64,000 nt of DNA from Spirochaetota bacterium (lineage in GTDB: Bacteria > Spirochaetota > Spirochaetia > Sphaerochaetales > Sphaerochaetaceae). The notes beneath the pieces were generated by a model. It was not told the DNA's origin and made no database searches. It saw only the letters and a list, made by a program, of their open reading frames with translations. The stretch covers positions 38,980 to 102,979 of the forward strand of contig JAEXDQ010000006.1 in assembly GCA_023401595.1 (NCBI GenBank), read 5' to 3'. A program made the translations under genes and the position numbers. Each line of letters begins with the position of its first letter. Position 1 is the first letter of the stretch. Below are positions 43,619-53,261 of the stretch, one piece after another.

Positions 43619-45874
43619 ATGGTCAAGGGTTTGTATCACAGAAAGCTTATTCGCATCTTCGTTTCCATCGCGATGCTGTTCATTGTATTATTCACGATCC
43701 TGTTCTGCGTCCTGTCCATCTCATTGATCGACAGCCGCGACGCGGCGTTGAGAACCTCCGTCCAGTCGAGGTTCAGCCTGGCGAGGACCAGCCTGTCCGT
43801 CATCAACTACACCATGGCAAACCTCATAGGGAGTTCAGCCACGACGAACTGGGCCAACGAAACCCCGGGGACGAGCGAATACTACTACAGGGCGCTGAAA
43901 CTCTATCAGGAACTACAGCACCTTACCAGCCAGCTCGACGATCGGGAATACGAGATCGCCATTACGTCCACGGAACCGGACGCCTTCGTCGTGACAAAGA
44001 ACGGAACTCGTCCCAGACAGTGGTATTTCGAGAATGAAGCGCGCATCTCCGAGGAATCGGCCTCCCAGGTATACCAGTTCTTCGAGACCAACAAAGGAGC
44101 GACCATACTTCCTGTCTATGACAAGTCCGGCGGACTTGATACGATCATCTACGCCCTCAAGGCGTCGTACTATGGCCATGACCTGGTGTTCTTCGCCTAT
44201 ATTCCGGCCCAAACGTTGTTCCAGAGCCCCGACGCCATGCCCTATTTCCTGCTTGGGCCGAATGGTTCACGGATATACAGCACCAATGACCAGGATACCG
44301 TCGCATTGCTGGACAGTGTCGTCGCGACGCTCCCCGACGGATATCCTGACGGCATCGAGGAATTCAACGACATCGGCCACAAGACATACCTGGACCGAAT
44401 GCCGGACATCGGCATCACCATCGGATTCGTGGACAAACGCGGCGGCGATATCGATGGTTGGCTTTTCTGCCTGATCATCGGCATTCCCGCCTTGGCGGTC
44501 GGCGCATTGTTCGCCGCTTCATACCTGACGAAACGGCTCTACGCTCCGATCAACGATGTCATCGATACAAATACGCTGTCCCTCGCCTATCATCCTGAGA
44601 CAAGCGGGGAATCCGCTGAAACCCCCCTCGCCGATCCCGCTGCCGGCCAGAAGCGGCCGGTCGATGAATTCGCGGTGATCAAGAACATGGGCAGCCGGCT
44701 CAGGGAGCTGACGCAGGAGCTGCTGGAGATATCCGCGAACCAACAGAATCTTTCGGCGCAACAGGACTATCGTTTGTTGCTCGCAGGAACCACCCCGACC
44801 AATGAACAGGACGTCGACCGCTATGGAATCGCCTTGTTTGAAGTCGAGGAATCCCCCGCCGACGGTTATTCCTACAGTCTGATCGCGCTCCAAGCGAACG
44901 CCAGCCTGATAGACGACATCGAATGCATCACGCTGACGCCATCCCTCAGCGCGGTGATCTTCCGTTGCGCTGCAAACGATACGGCGGACGTCCCGCCTCA
45001 CGGCGTATTCATGCGGACCGTCCAAACGCTGCTCGACAGTATCCGCAATGAAGACGACGTCAAAGTAGCGGTCAGCGACATCGTGGTCGGCAAACACAAC
45101 GTCTACAGGGCTTATCGGCAGGCGCAGGTCATCCTCGACTACAGGCGCATCTACCCGGGAGCCGAAATCCTGACGAAGGATTATGTATCCTCTTCGGAAA
45201 GCGAGGACTACTATTACCCGGCTTCGGTCGAACAGACGTTCGTCAACTATGCTCTCAACGGCAGTCAGAACGCCATTTCCCTATATGATGAAATCATCAA
45301 GGAGAACACGGCTCTCAAGCAGCTCGCAGGACCGACCTATCAGCATTTCATATTCATACTCTCCGGAACCTTCCTTCGTATATTCCAGGAGCTGAAAAGT
45401 TCTCCTGAGGACATCATCGGAGAATCCATCGACTGGCTTGACCTCTATTCCCAATGGAACAAGCCGGAGGCGTTGGATACCCTCCGCACGGTACTTGTCA
45501 AAATCGTTCGGTCGGTCCAGGCATCCAGTTCCGCTGAAGACGACAAGCTGCTCGAGAAAATGAAGGGGTACATCCATAGCCACTACATGTACGACATCAT
45601 GCTCCAGGACCTAGCCAAGAAGTTCAACATCACCCCCAAGTATTGCAGCACGCTGTTCAAGAAGCTCAGCAACGACACGTTCAAGAACTACCTCAACCAA
45701 TACCGTATCGAGCAGGCCTGTCTACGAATCAGGCAGAACCCCCAGGTCAAGATCAGTGAACTGAGCCTCGATGTCGGCTTCAACAGTTCGACGAGCTTCA
45801 TCCGGGTATTCAACAAATACACAGGCATATCCCCCAAGGCCTATGCCGACAAGATCGTAGCGGAGGAGACATAA
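43619..45874 (+). CDS. Membrane-anchored AraC-family regulator (YesN/cache type)
   Basis: 751 residues. One membrane segment near residues 9-32, an extracytoplasmic sensor domain of about 240 residues, a second segment near 280-302 (LFCLIIGIPALAVGALF), a linker domain and a C-terminal AraC DNA-binding domain with both helix-turn-helix units (YDIMLQDLAKKFNITPKYC, then ISELSLDVGFNSSTSFIRVF). Such proteins sense extracellular sugar directly and activate LplABC-type transport and lyase genes. It is divergent from the transporter and is the obvious regulator of the 27.8-43.3 kb cluster. The gap between GGGAG and the ATG is long. Confidence 0.9.
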   Translation: MVKGLYHRKLIRIFVSIAMLFIVLFTILFCVLSISLIDSRDAALRTSVQSRFSLARTSLSVINYTMANLIGSSATTNWANETPGTSEYYYRALKLYQELQHLTSQLDDREYEIAITSTEPDAFVVTKNGTRPRQWYFENEARISEESASQVYQFFETNKGATILPVYDKSGGLDTIIYALKASYYGHDLVFFAYIPAQTLFQSPDAMPYFLLGPNGSRIYSTNDQDTVALLDSVVATLPDGYPDGIEEFNDIGHKTYLDRMPDIGITIGFVDKRGGDIDGWLFCLIIGIPALAVGALFAASYLTKRLYAPINDVIDTNTLSLAYHPETSGESAETPLADPAAGQKRPVDEFAVIKNMGSRLRELTQELLEISANQQNLSAQQDYRLLLAGTTPTNEQDVDRYGIALFEVEESPADGYSYSLIALQANASLIDDIECITLTPSLSAVIFRCAANDTADVPPHGVFMRTVQTLLDSIRNEDDVKVAVSDIVVGKHNVYRAYRQAQVILDYRRIYPGAEILTKDYVSSSESEDYYYPASVEQTFVNYALNGSQNAISLYDEIIKENTALKQLAGPTYQHFIFILSGTFLRIFQELKSSPEDIIGESIDWLDLYSQWNKPEALDTLRTVLVKIVRSVQASSSAEDDKLLEKMKGYIHSHYMYDIMLQDLAKKFNITPKYCSTLFKKLSNDTFKNYLNQYRIEQACLRIRQNPQVKISELSLDVGFNSSTSFIRVFNKYTGISPKAYADKIVAEET

Positions 45875-45879
45875 GGTAT

Positions 45880-45945
45880 AGGGGTAGCCCTACGCTAGCC
45901 CAGGGGTAGCCCTACGGTAGCCCTACGGTAGCCCGACGGCGGTCG
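45880..45945. repeat. 11-bp tandem repeat, six units (GGTAGCCC type)
   Basis: Six consecutive 11-base units beginning six bases after the AraC stop codon: AGGGGTAGCCC and TACGSTAGCCC alternate at first, then TACGGTAGCCC occurs twice (45913-45934) and GACGGCGGTCG closes the array. The reverse complement matches the repeats at 27742 and 50782. Confidence 0.88.
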
Positions 45946-46133
45946 GCCATCCGCTCGTCGCCTGCCCGTTGAACATACGAGGCGCATCGAATATGATGAG
46001 CCGTGACGCTGTGAGGATACAGCGCCGCACCACGACAGAACAACGGAATTTCGTCCATGAACGGCGGGTGACACCGGTGTCGGCCCGCATAGCCGCATAT
46101 AAGACAAAACACAAGCGCAACAAGGAGTACTAC

Positions 46134-46928
46134 ATGAAAGACCTTCGACTCAAAGTCCTCGACGCCTTCGGGCATACCTTGACGATCAGCCACCCATCCG
46201 GCGACGGCATCGGAGCCGTCCATACAATGGAGTACCATGAAGGCGACCGAATCGCCATCAATGCCGGCGGGATGAAAGGATTGTTCTGGATACAATTGGA
46301 CGAAGCCCTGGGCAAGGCCTTGGTTTATCTCGACGGCAATGAGTTCAACTACCCCATCCCCGCGCCGGACAAGCGCGTATGCTTCAGTCCCAAGGCGTTC
46401 TCAGGTTCCCGGCATGTCATGTACGTCCACCCCGCCTCACAAGCCGACGGCGACGTATACCGCAACCTCGCGTTGAATCCGTATGACAACCACGCCATCC
46501 AAGGGTTCTTTCCCCATGCGAAGGCCAATGTCGAGACCCGCAACGAGATGACGTTCGCCGCCCGCAACGCCATAGACGGCATCTTTGAGAACGGCTCACA
46601 TGGTGAATACCCGTACAGCTCCTGGGGAATCAACCGCAACCCCGAAGCCTGCCTGACGCTCGATTTCGGCAGGCCGGTGGTCGTGGATACTATCCGGCTC
46701 ACCTTGCGCGCAGACTTTCCCCACGACAGCTACTGGACAGAGGGGACGGTCACGTTCAGCGACGAAACCTTCATGACGCTACCGCTCGAAAAGAGCGCGC
46801 TGCCCCAGAAATTCACCTTCGAGCCAAAGACCATTACCGGCTTGCAGCTGAACAAGCTGATCAAGGCCGATGACGGCTCACCCTTCCCTGCGCTGACGCA
46901 GATCGAGGCGTTCGGAACGGAAGCGTGA
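46134..46928 (+). CDS. Discoidin (F5/8 C)-like carbohydrate-binding protein, cytoplasmic
   Basis: 264 residues, no signal peptide. The C-terminal 140 residues resemble a discoidin/CBM32 jelly-roll (AIDGIFENGSHGEYPYSSWG, LTLDFGRPVVVDTIRLTLRA, ALTQIEAFGTEA), the usual order of family landmarks. The N-terminal 110 residues are a separate beta-rich domain. Proteins of this shape occur in sugar-catabolic loci of clostridia and Sphaerochaeta; biochemical function is not known to me. AAGGAG precedes the ATG at 46134. It follows the AraC gene on the same strand. Confidence 0.72.
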   Translation: MKDLRLKVLDAFGHTLTISHPSGDGIGAVHTMEYHEGDRIAINAGGMKGLFWIQLDEALGKALVYLDGNEFNYPIPAPDKRVCFSPKAFSGSRHVMYVHPASQADGDVYRNLALNPYDNHAIQGFFPHAKANVETRNEMTFAARNAIDGIFENGSHGEYPYSSWGINRNPEACLTLDFGRPVVVDTIRLTLRADFPHDSYWTEGTVTFSDETFMTLPLEKSALPQKFTFEPKTITGLQLNKLIKADDGSPFPALTQIEAFGTEA

Positions 46929-46947
46929 CGAATCGGTTTTCCTGTGT

Positions 46948-46996
46948 TTTTCCGGGGGCTGTTTCAAAAACATATATTGACACGCCCCCAGGAAAA
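46948..46996. terminator. Bidirectional terminator hairpin
   Basis: TTTTCCGGGGGC (46948-46959) pairs with GCCCCCAGGAAAA (46984-46996) with a one-base bulge; the stem is flanked by U/A tracts. It lies between the convergent discoidin-like and HAD genes. Confidence 0.65.
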
Positions 46997-47042
46997 GCTC
47001 CCTACGTCTTCGCAGCACCTGAAACTATATAGGCAGCCCTGC

Positions 47043-47693
47043 TCATTTGCCATTTATTCCGTCAATAAGACTGTATAATTCAGCAAGGAATTGAATCCTA
47101 TAGTCAGCGCTGGCCGTTGTAATGCCGTCTCCAATGCCTATGGCCGTGAATCCTCCGGCCTTTGCAGCCAGAATGCCGCTATCAGCGTCCTCTACTACGG
47201 CACAGACCGAAGGAGCAAGTTCCAAAAACTGTGCGGCTTTAAGAAAAACTTCGGGATCAGGCTTGGATTTGGTTATGTTGTTCCCATCAGACACAGCATC
47301 AAAGTATTTACGGAGACCAACCTTATCAAGAATAAAGGAGGCGTTCCTACTTGAGGAACCAACCGAAAGCTTTATCCCATTCTCATGAAGTCTCTCCAGA
47401 ACGCACCTTGTTTCATCAGGTACGTCCGAAGGCTTCATCGTCTCAAGCAACTCTTTGTAATAACCGTTTTTTTCAGTGGCGAAAGCCTCTTTCTCCCCTT
47501 GGGAATAGCTTTGGGAACGGTCGCCTAAAAGAATTTCCAAGCTAGCCATGCGACTCACGCCCCGTAACAAGTTATTTTTTGTGCGGTCAAAAGGAAGCCC
47601 AAGTCCATCAGCTAGTTTTTTCCATCCTTCATAATGGAATTCATCGGTAAAGACCAGAACTCCGTCCAAGTCAAAAATCAGTCCTTCAATCAT
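47043..47693 (-). CDS. HAD-superfamily beta-phosphoglucomutase-like protein
   Basis: 216 residues. Motif I is FDLDGVLVFTDEFHYEGW, which adds the beta-PGM-type cap signature (TDEFHY and RGVSRMASLEI); motif II Ser lies in LSVGSSSRNA, motif III Lys in KSKPDPEVF, motif IV in VVEDADSGILAA. Such enzymes convert beta-glucose 1-phosphate to glucose 6-phosphate or dephosphorylate sugar phosphates. Ten bases separate it from the damaged GH3 gene. Both are more A+T-rich than the flanking DNA. Confidence 0.88.
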   Translation of the reverse strand: MIEGLIFDLDGVLVFTDEFHYEGWKKLADGLGLPFDRTKNNLLRGVSRMASLEILLGDRSQSYSQGEKEAFATEKNGYYKELLETMKPSDVPDETRCVLERLHENGIKLSVGSSSRNASFILDKVGLRKYFDAVSDGNNITKSKPDPEVFLKAAQFLELAPSVCAVVEDADSGILAAKAGGFTAIGIGDGITTASADYRIQFLAELYSLIDGINGK

Positions 47694-47702
47694 TGTCTAT
47701 CC

Positions 47703-49184
47703 TTATAAACGGGTATCCCACTTGCCACAAAAAGCATCGACAGGAGATTTTCCGCGAAATTCACTTTTTCCCATCAGCTTCTCAATGAGGACATCAAGGA
47801 CCATATCATCCGATTGATAGGTATTTATGTAAGTCTTGACACGAGGAACATCCAGAAGGTGGTACGGATTCTCACGGGATATGAAAACCGTAGGAACAGT
47901 GTGGCAATATGAAGGTACGTTCGCCCCCATCGGTTCCTGCCATTCAATTCTCACGGTCGTCTGGTTGGACTTTGTGGCGATGTTAACGCAGTAGATGATG
48001 AGGTCATAGCCTTTTTTTATTTCTTCGGACGAAGCAGACAGTCCTTCAATTCCTGGAGTCGGTTCAAATATATCCACATGAAAACCCTGCTTCTCCAGCT
48101 TAGTTCTAAAAGCGTCCGTCGCACTGACATCAGAACCATACAAGGCGATCTGGCCGCTTCCATTGTCTATCGGATAGTAGAGAATCCTTGGATATTTTGA
48201 CGGAACAATAGGGAAAACATCCTGCTTGTCCTTTACAAGTGTAATTGAAGCCTCGGCATTTCTTTTGAGAATATCAAGTTCCGAATCTTCCTCAATCAGT
48301 TTGAGCCCCGCTTCGAGATCTGGTATATTGCTTTTTCCAAATAATCTGAGCGCCGCTTTTGTAGCAAGAATTCTTGTTACCGCTTCATCAAGACGTTCCT
48401 TGGAAACGATCCCGTCCCTTATCCCCTTTTTCATGTATGCGAAATCTTCTTCAAGGTTCTTTGTGAACAGGAACATATCCGCGCCCGCGGCGATAGAAGC
48501 CGGAACAGCCGATTCTCTCGGCATGACGCAGTTGAACCCCGCCATAGTCGTGGCGTCCGTAACAATCAATCCGTTAAAGCCAAGACGATCCCTAAGAAGA
48601 CCAGAAAGTAATTCTCGAGAAAGACTCGCGGGTTTTATGTCTTCATCCTTAAGGGTCGGATTGAGTTTTTTCGACCAGGCCGGCTGCATGATATGACCCG
48701 TCATGATCGTAAGAACATCCGCTTCAATCGCAGACCTGTAAATCATTCCATACGTTCGGTCCCAATCCTCGACAGAAAGATCGTTGATAGTCGTGACAAG
48801 GTGCTGGTCCCGCTCATCACAGCCGTCGCCTGGAAAGTGTTTCGCAGTAGCGGCCACTCCGTGCGCCTGACAACGCCGTATGTAATCGACGACACAGTTT
48901 CGCACCATTTCGGGATCGGAACCATAGGTACGGGTGTTTGTTATCGGATTACGGAAGTTCAAATCTATGTCGGATACCGGGGCAAAAGCCCAATTTATGC
49001 CAAAAGCGGCAGCTTCCCTGCCACAGATGTCCCCAAGTATCCCGGCTCCTTCAGGACCGAGCCCGGCCGCAATCGACATCTGGGAATAGTATCGTCTGGC
49101 ACAGCGGAGCGACGTGCCTGAGACCTTGCGTTTTGCCCAGACCTTGAGGGCGATCAGGATGGTCTGGTGAACAGAGTGATTCAC
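47703..49184 (-). pseudogene. GH3 glycosidase missing its N-terminal part
   Basis: The open frame has 493 codons, but GH3 homology starts only at about SQMSIAAGLGPEGAG (near residue 34). It keeps the barrel part with INWAFAPVSDID, the KHFPGDG/DQHL loop (the Asp/His-type acid-base motif of NagZ-like members) and IVTDATTMAG with the nucleophile Asp, and a C-terminal domain. About 90-100 N-terminal residues expected in this family are absent. The first 30 or so residues of the frame are antisense to a transposase remnant on the plus strand (49090-49365). So the gene was cut by a transposon; it is probably inactive. Confidence 0.78.
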
Positions 49185-49365
49185 AATATCTCAAGTGGCG
49201 CGGTCGGCGCCGTCGAGAGAATCAACACAATGATCAAGGACTTGAGGAGGACGGCATATGGCTTCAGGGATACGGTTCAGGGATACGGAATACTTCTTTT
49301 TGAAGGTGATGCTTGGGAGCTACAAGCTCCGAATAGGCTACCTATCCCCCAGAATTCTGTATTGA
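49090..49365 (+). pseudogene. C-terminal remnant of an ISL3-type (IS204/IS1165) transposase
   Basis: Three reading frames must be joined. First frame: VPETLRFAQTLRAIRM; second: VERINTMIKDLRRTAYGFRD, the conserved DDE_Tnp_ISL3 ending (NNKIK..KRxAYGFR..). The third resumes after an exact 13-base tandem duplication (49263-49288) as EYFFLKVMLGSYK and ends at 49365. Removing one copy of the duplication restores the frame. The 5' part of the element is absent, so it is a dead fragment lying across the broken end of the GH3 gene. Confidence 0.7.
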
Positions 49366-49396
49366 ACCACTTTTTGTTCGTTTTTGTGTGGGCAAT

Positions 49397-49438
49397 AAAA
49401 AAGGAAGTCCAGTAACTTATTGCAAGTTAAGAACTTCC
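49397..49438 (-). terminator. Intrinsic terminator of the tRNA gene
   Basis: On the minus strand GGAAGT (49438-49433) and ACTTCC (49408-49403) pair, with an inner TAACTT/AAGTTA stem, followed by TTTTTT. It lies 43 bases downstream of the tRNA. Confidence 0.8.
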
Positions 49439-49478
49439 TCTTGTGTGTACAATTGTATCAATTGTATCTGCAATACGG

Positions 49479-49554
<76 letters not shown>

Positions 49555-49723
49555 TTGCATATCTTCTTACACTGCACATAATTATATGTTATGCAATCAG
49601 AAACGCGCTTGTGAGTATAGCACATATCCCGAAGAACGTAAATTACTAACGTGGAAAAATATCCATCGCCAGCCTTCACCGAACGTCGTATCACAACAGG
49701 AACCCGTTCGGTCATGTAATAAC

Positions 49724-49752
49724 TTTACATTTCTTTACTACAAGCGTATGTT
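49724..49752 (+). promoter_or_regulatory. ZIP transporter promoter, start codon 7 nt from the -10 box
   Basis: TTTACA (49724-49729), 17-base spacer, TATGTT (49747-49752), then TCATAGT and the ATG at 49760. No Shine-Dalgarno sequence. Geometry is the same as at lysS and rlpA. Confidence 0.5.
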
Positions 49753-49759
49753 TCATAGT

Positions 49760-50584
49760 ATGAAAGAACTGTTGCAAAATCCTGTTTTCATGGCTTTCCT
49801 AGCTACGCTCGGCACATGGGCGCTGACCGCGCTGGGAGCCGCGCTGGTATTCTTTTTCAAAGAGATCAACCAGCGGGTGTTGAACATCATGCTCGGCTTC
49901 GCGGCCGGCGTCATGATAGCGGCAAGCTTCTGGTCCCTGCTTGCCCCGGCCATAGAAATGGCTGAGTCCAGCGCCTTACCCGCATGGCTTGTCGCGGCGA
50001 TAGGTTTTCTCGCGGGCGGAGCGTTCCTCTGGCTCGCCGACCATCTGATGCCCCATATGCATTTCGGGGCACCGGAAGGGGAAGTGGAAGGTATTCCAAC
50101 ACATTTGCGGAGAAGCATCCTCCTGGTGCTTTCGATCACCCTGCACAATATCCCCGAAGGAATGGCGGTGGGAGTCGCATTCGGGGCGTTGGCGATGGGC
50201 GGGGGCAACGCGGAACTTCTCGCAGCCGTAGCGGTGGCGATCGGAATCGGCATCCAGAACTTCCCCGAAGGGGCGGCGGTCTCCATTCCCTTGCGCAGGG
50301 AAGGTCTGAGCCGTGCGAAATGTTTCTTCTATGGACAGGCTTCAGGTATCGTCGAACCGATTGCCGGCGTTCTGGGCGCATTGCTCGTAGTCGCCGCCAA
50401 GCCGATACTCCCCTACGCCCTCGCCTTCGCCGCGGGAGCCATGATCTACGTCGTCGTAGAAGAGTTGATTCCCGAAGCGCAGCACAGCGCCCAAGGGAGC
50501 GACCATGCGGGAACCCATTTCGCAACATTCGGATGTATGGTAGGATTCGCCATCATGATGATTCTCGACGTTGCGCTCGGCTGA
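49760..50584 (+). CDS. zupT: ZIP-family divalent metal transporter
   Basis: 274 residues, eight membrane segments. The GufA/ZupT-type metal path is visible in HNIPEGMAVGVAFG and NFPEGAAVSIPL, plus YVVVEELIPEAQ and a His-rich loop (DHLMPHMHFG). ZIP proteins take up zinc, iron or manganese into the cytoplasm. I take MKELLQNP at 49760 as the start; MFHS at 49748 would lie within the -10 box. Monocistronic. Confidence 0.92.
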   Translation: MKELLQNPVFMAFLATLGTWALTALGAALVFFFKEINQRVLNIMLGFAAGVMIAASFWSLLAPAIEMAESSALPAWLVAAIGFLAGGAFLWLADHLMPHMHFGAPEGEVEGIPTHLRRSILLVLSITLHNIPEGMAVGVAFGALAMGGGNAELLAAVAVAIGIGIQNFPEGAAVSIPLRREGLSRAKCFFYGQASGIVEPIAGVLGALLVVAAKPILPYALAFAAGAMIYVVVEELIPEAQHSAQGSDHAGTHFATFGCMVGFAIMMILDVALG

Positions 50585-50781
50585 TAGATTCCGTTCTTCA
50601 CCATACGAAAAAACGACAGCCCTGTACGGGGCTGTTCGTGTGTTGTTCGTATAGAAATATCTTTTCCAGACATCATTGTGCTTTTTGCGACTATTTTTCG
50701 CAGGGAGGGGGCTACCCTGTACAACTATCCTGTACATCGGCCTTGCGGACAACCTTTGGCGGCTTGGACGACTAGCGCCCT

Positions 50782-50814
50782 TGGCTAACGTAGGACTACC
50801 CCTGGGATACCCCT
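50782..50814. repeat. 11-bp tandem repeat, three units (GGCTACC type)
   Basis: TGGCTAACGTA (50782-50792), GGACTACCCCT (50793-50803), GGGATACCCCT (50804-50814), between the convergent zupT and yihY genes. Same family as 27742-27774 and 45880-45945. The DNA just before it (50700-50780) has looser repeats such as CTACCCTGTACA/CTATCCTGTACA. Confidence 0.78.
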
Positions 50815-50825
50815 TAATATAAAGA

Positions 50826-52136
50826 TTATACGCGCTCCAGCAGGTTCTCGATCGTCAACGACCCCAACGAGTCAATTCCATGACCTTGAATCTGAGCGGC
50901 GACGGCCTCCCCCGGAGTATCCTGTTCCTCTTCCGTCATCCCGTCGAACCCATATAGGGACTCGACCAGTTCTCGTACTTTCAAATCTTCAAGCGGCCGG
51001 GAAGGCATGAAGGAGGTCTTGCCATTGTTCGTGGGAATGATATAGTGAAGCTCTGTCAGCAGATCCAGATACCCGTACAGACGCCGGTCAGGAACCATCA
51101 GATGCTGCGTCAATTCCCGTACAGACGTCACCCCCCTGCCGCTCTTATAGTTGCTGCCGATCAACATCATGATATTGACGCCCTCAGTCAACTGACGTGC
51201 GGGAGACTGAGGCAGCCCCCGCAGCTGTTGCCTGTCGGGGCGGTACTGATGAACATATGCAATCTCGACCACCGTAAGGGCGATCATCCACAATACATAG
51301 ACATAGAGAAGGAACAGGAATATAGCGGCGAAAGAACCGTAGATCACGGAATACGTAACGGCCTTCGTCGTCAACCGGGTATAGAAGAAATTGAGGACGC
51401 CTATCGCCACCATGCCGAGGAAAGAACCGAGCGCCGCGCTGGAGAACCGGACCTTTGCGTTCGGGACAGCGAAAGCCAGCAGAAAAAACGCCACCCAGAT
51501 AATCAACCAAGGGGCGACCGTCCTCACGACCTTCAACCATCCGCTGATAGCCGGCAGCCCCATCAGCCGCGTGAACCAGTTGCTCAGCACCGACTGTACC
51601 GAGAAATAGGCCCCGAGCATCAACGTACCGACGATCAAGAACGTAAGGAACCCCGCGAAACGCTTTATCGGATTCCTGTTGAGGGACGTGTGGTATATCT
51701 GATTGATGATTGACCAGATCTTGTTGATCAACAACAAGGCGGTAATGACGAACGAGATGATACCGATGACTCCAAGACTCGTGGCGTTACCGGTATAAGT
51801 CTCGATCATCCGCACCAGTTCATACCCAGCCTCCGCGCCGAATATGTCGATAAAGAACTGCGTCAGCACGGCCACGACCGACTGCAACACCCCGAAAGCG
51901 CCAAGGAACACAAACACGAACGTAATGCAGGGGACCAACGCCATCAGAGTGGTATAGACCAAACCGGAAGCCATGATGGTGACACGATCCCTCAGCACGT
52001 TCCTGAATACGATCAACGTGAAGTCCACCATCTGGAGCGACTTTTTCCTGACGATCGACAGAACACGGGACACACCTTTTTTCTCAGGCCCGGCGGCATC
52101 TTGGGGATGCATGAATGGATCAGCTTCTGTTCCCAT
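50826..52136 (-). CDS. yihY: YihY/BrkB-family inner-membrane protein
   Basis: 436 residues. Six membrane segments in the first 290 residues with family landmarks (LVYTTLMALVPCITFVFVFL, VTYSVIYGSFAAIFLFLLYVY), then a cytoplasmic C-terminal region of 130 residues with a winged-helix-like part (LTQHLMVPDRRLYGYLDLL). The family was once misnamed RNase BN; the function is not established. GAGG seven bases before the ATG at 52136; the gene begins two bases before the end of the lipase gene. Confidence 0.88.
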   Translation of the reverse strand: MGTEADPFMHPQDAAGPEKKGVSRVLSIVRKKSLQMVDFTLIVFRNVLRDRVTIMASGLVYTTLMALVPCITFVFVFLGAFGVLQSVVAVLTQFFIDIFGAEAGYELVRMIETYTGNATSLGVIGIISFVITALLLINKIWSIINQIYHTSLNRNPIKRFAGFLTFLIVGTLMLGAYFSVQSVLSNWFTRLMGLPAISGWLKVVRTVAPWLIIWVAFFLLAFAVPNAKVRFSSAALGSFLGMVAIGVLNFFYTRLTTKAVTYSVIYGSFAAIFLFLLYVYVLWMIALTVVEIAYVHQYRPDRQQLRGLPQSPARQLTEGVNIMMLIGSNYKSGRGVTSVRELTQHLMVPDRRLYGYLDLLTELHYIIPTNNGKTSFMPSRPLEDLKVRELVESLYGFDGMTEEEQDTPGEAVAAQIQGHGIDSLGSLTIENLLERV

Positions 52137-52138
52137 CG

Positions 52139-53062
52139 TCAATCCTCAATACGCCGGTTGATCCAAAGATAAAGCTCTTGCTGGATTTCATCGCGGTTCG
52201 TCTCATTGAGCAGCTCATGACGCCCGCCAGGAATCAACTTCAACGTCACATCGGCGATACCGGCGTCACGATACAAGGCATAGACCTTGCGGACGCCCTT
52301 GCCGTAGTCACCGACAGGATCCATGTCACCGCTGATGACCAACAGGGGAAGATCCTTCGGAAGCCTTTCCGCGTTCGCCCTGTTGTTCGCGAACTCAACG
52401 CCCGTCAGCAGATCCACGAAAAACTGAGAGGAGCATACAAAACCGCAAAGCTCATCGTCGATATACTTCTGAACCTCGGCCTCGTCCCTGGACAACCAAT
52501 CGAACGGAGTCTTCGCAGGGCTGAATCTTTTATTGAACGAACCAAAACTCAATTTGTCGATGGCCTTGTCAGGAGTACGGAAACCGTTTTTCTTCGCATG
52601 ACGTTTCGCCAACCACATACCGACCTTGCCGAGCGCGCCCTTCGCCGCGCCGGAGCCCATGATGATGACGCCGCTGTACAGATCGGGGTGGAGGACCATG
52701 ACGGTCCTGGCGAGGAACGAACCCATGCTATGCCCCATCAAAAACAACTGCAAGCCGGGATTCTCCGTGGCGATCAGGTTGGACAGCTCATAGGCGTCCT
52801 CCGCCACCCGCAACCAACCGTCCTCATCCGCGAACCAGCCCAGCTCGCCTTCCACAGCGGTATCACCATGACCACGATGATCCTGCGCATAGACCGCGAT
52901 ACCATGGGTATTCAGGAACGTGGCGAAACGGTCATATCGGGAAGCATGTTCGGCCATACCATGAAAAATATGGAGAACGGCACGAATTTCCCTTTTCTGG
53001 GGGATCCAAGTACGATACACGAGAATATGTCCGTCCGAGCAAGTCAAGGTTCTTGTATCCAT
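52139..53062 (-). CDS. Alpha/beta hydrolase, monoacylglycerol lipase/lysophospholipase type
   Basis: 307 residues. Cap-type serine hydrolase: nucleophile elbow GHSMG, oxyanion region FHGMAEHASRY, catalytic Asp in ISGDMDPVG and His in GGRHELLNE. It begins YRTWIPQ, typical of the Hydrolase_4 family acting on monoglycerides or lysophospholipids. No signal peptide. Its stop is directly followed by the YihY start, so the two are co-transcribed. Confidence 0.9.
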   Translation of the reverse strand: MDTRTLTCSDGHILVYRTWIPQKREIRAVLHIFHGMAEHASRYDRFATFLNTHGIAVYAQDHRGHGDTAVEGELGWFADEDGWLRVAEDAYELSNLIATENPGLQLFLMGHSMGSFLARTVMVLHPDLYSGVIIMGSGAAKGALGKVGMWLAKRHAKKNGFRTPDKAIDKLSFGSFNKRFSPAKTPFDWLSRDEAEVQKYIDDELCGFVCSSQFFVDLLTGVEFANNRANAERLPKDLPLLVISGDMDPVGDYGKGVRKVYALYRDAGIADVTLKLIPGGRHELLNETNRDEIQQELYLWINRRIED

Positions 53063-53261
53063 GGCGAAGCCCTACCCCTTTTCTATTGGTCTATATTGTT
53101 TATTCTATATAAGTCCTATATCATAATAACAGTATAATGAATAGCTGACAAGCAAAGAACTTGTATTCATTACACAAAATGTATGTTCCATGGAATTGTA
53201 CATGCAGCTTTTCCTTCGGTATACTATGGAAATGAACAACGGTTGACGGGAAGTGACTATC

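Noticed and set aside
45969..46133. Longer start for the discoidin-like protein
   Set aside because: The extra 55 residues are basic and unstructured-looking, and AAGGAG is placed only before the ATG at 46134.
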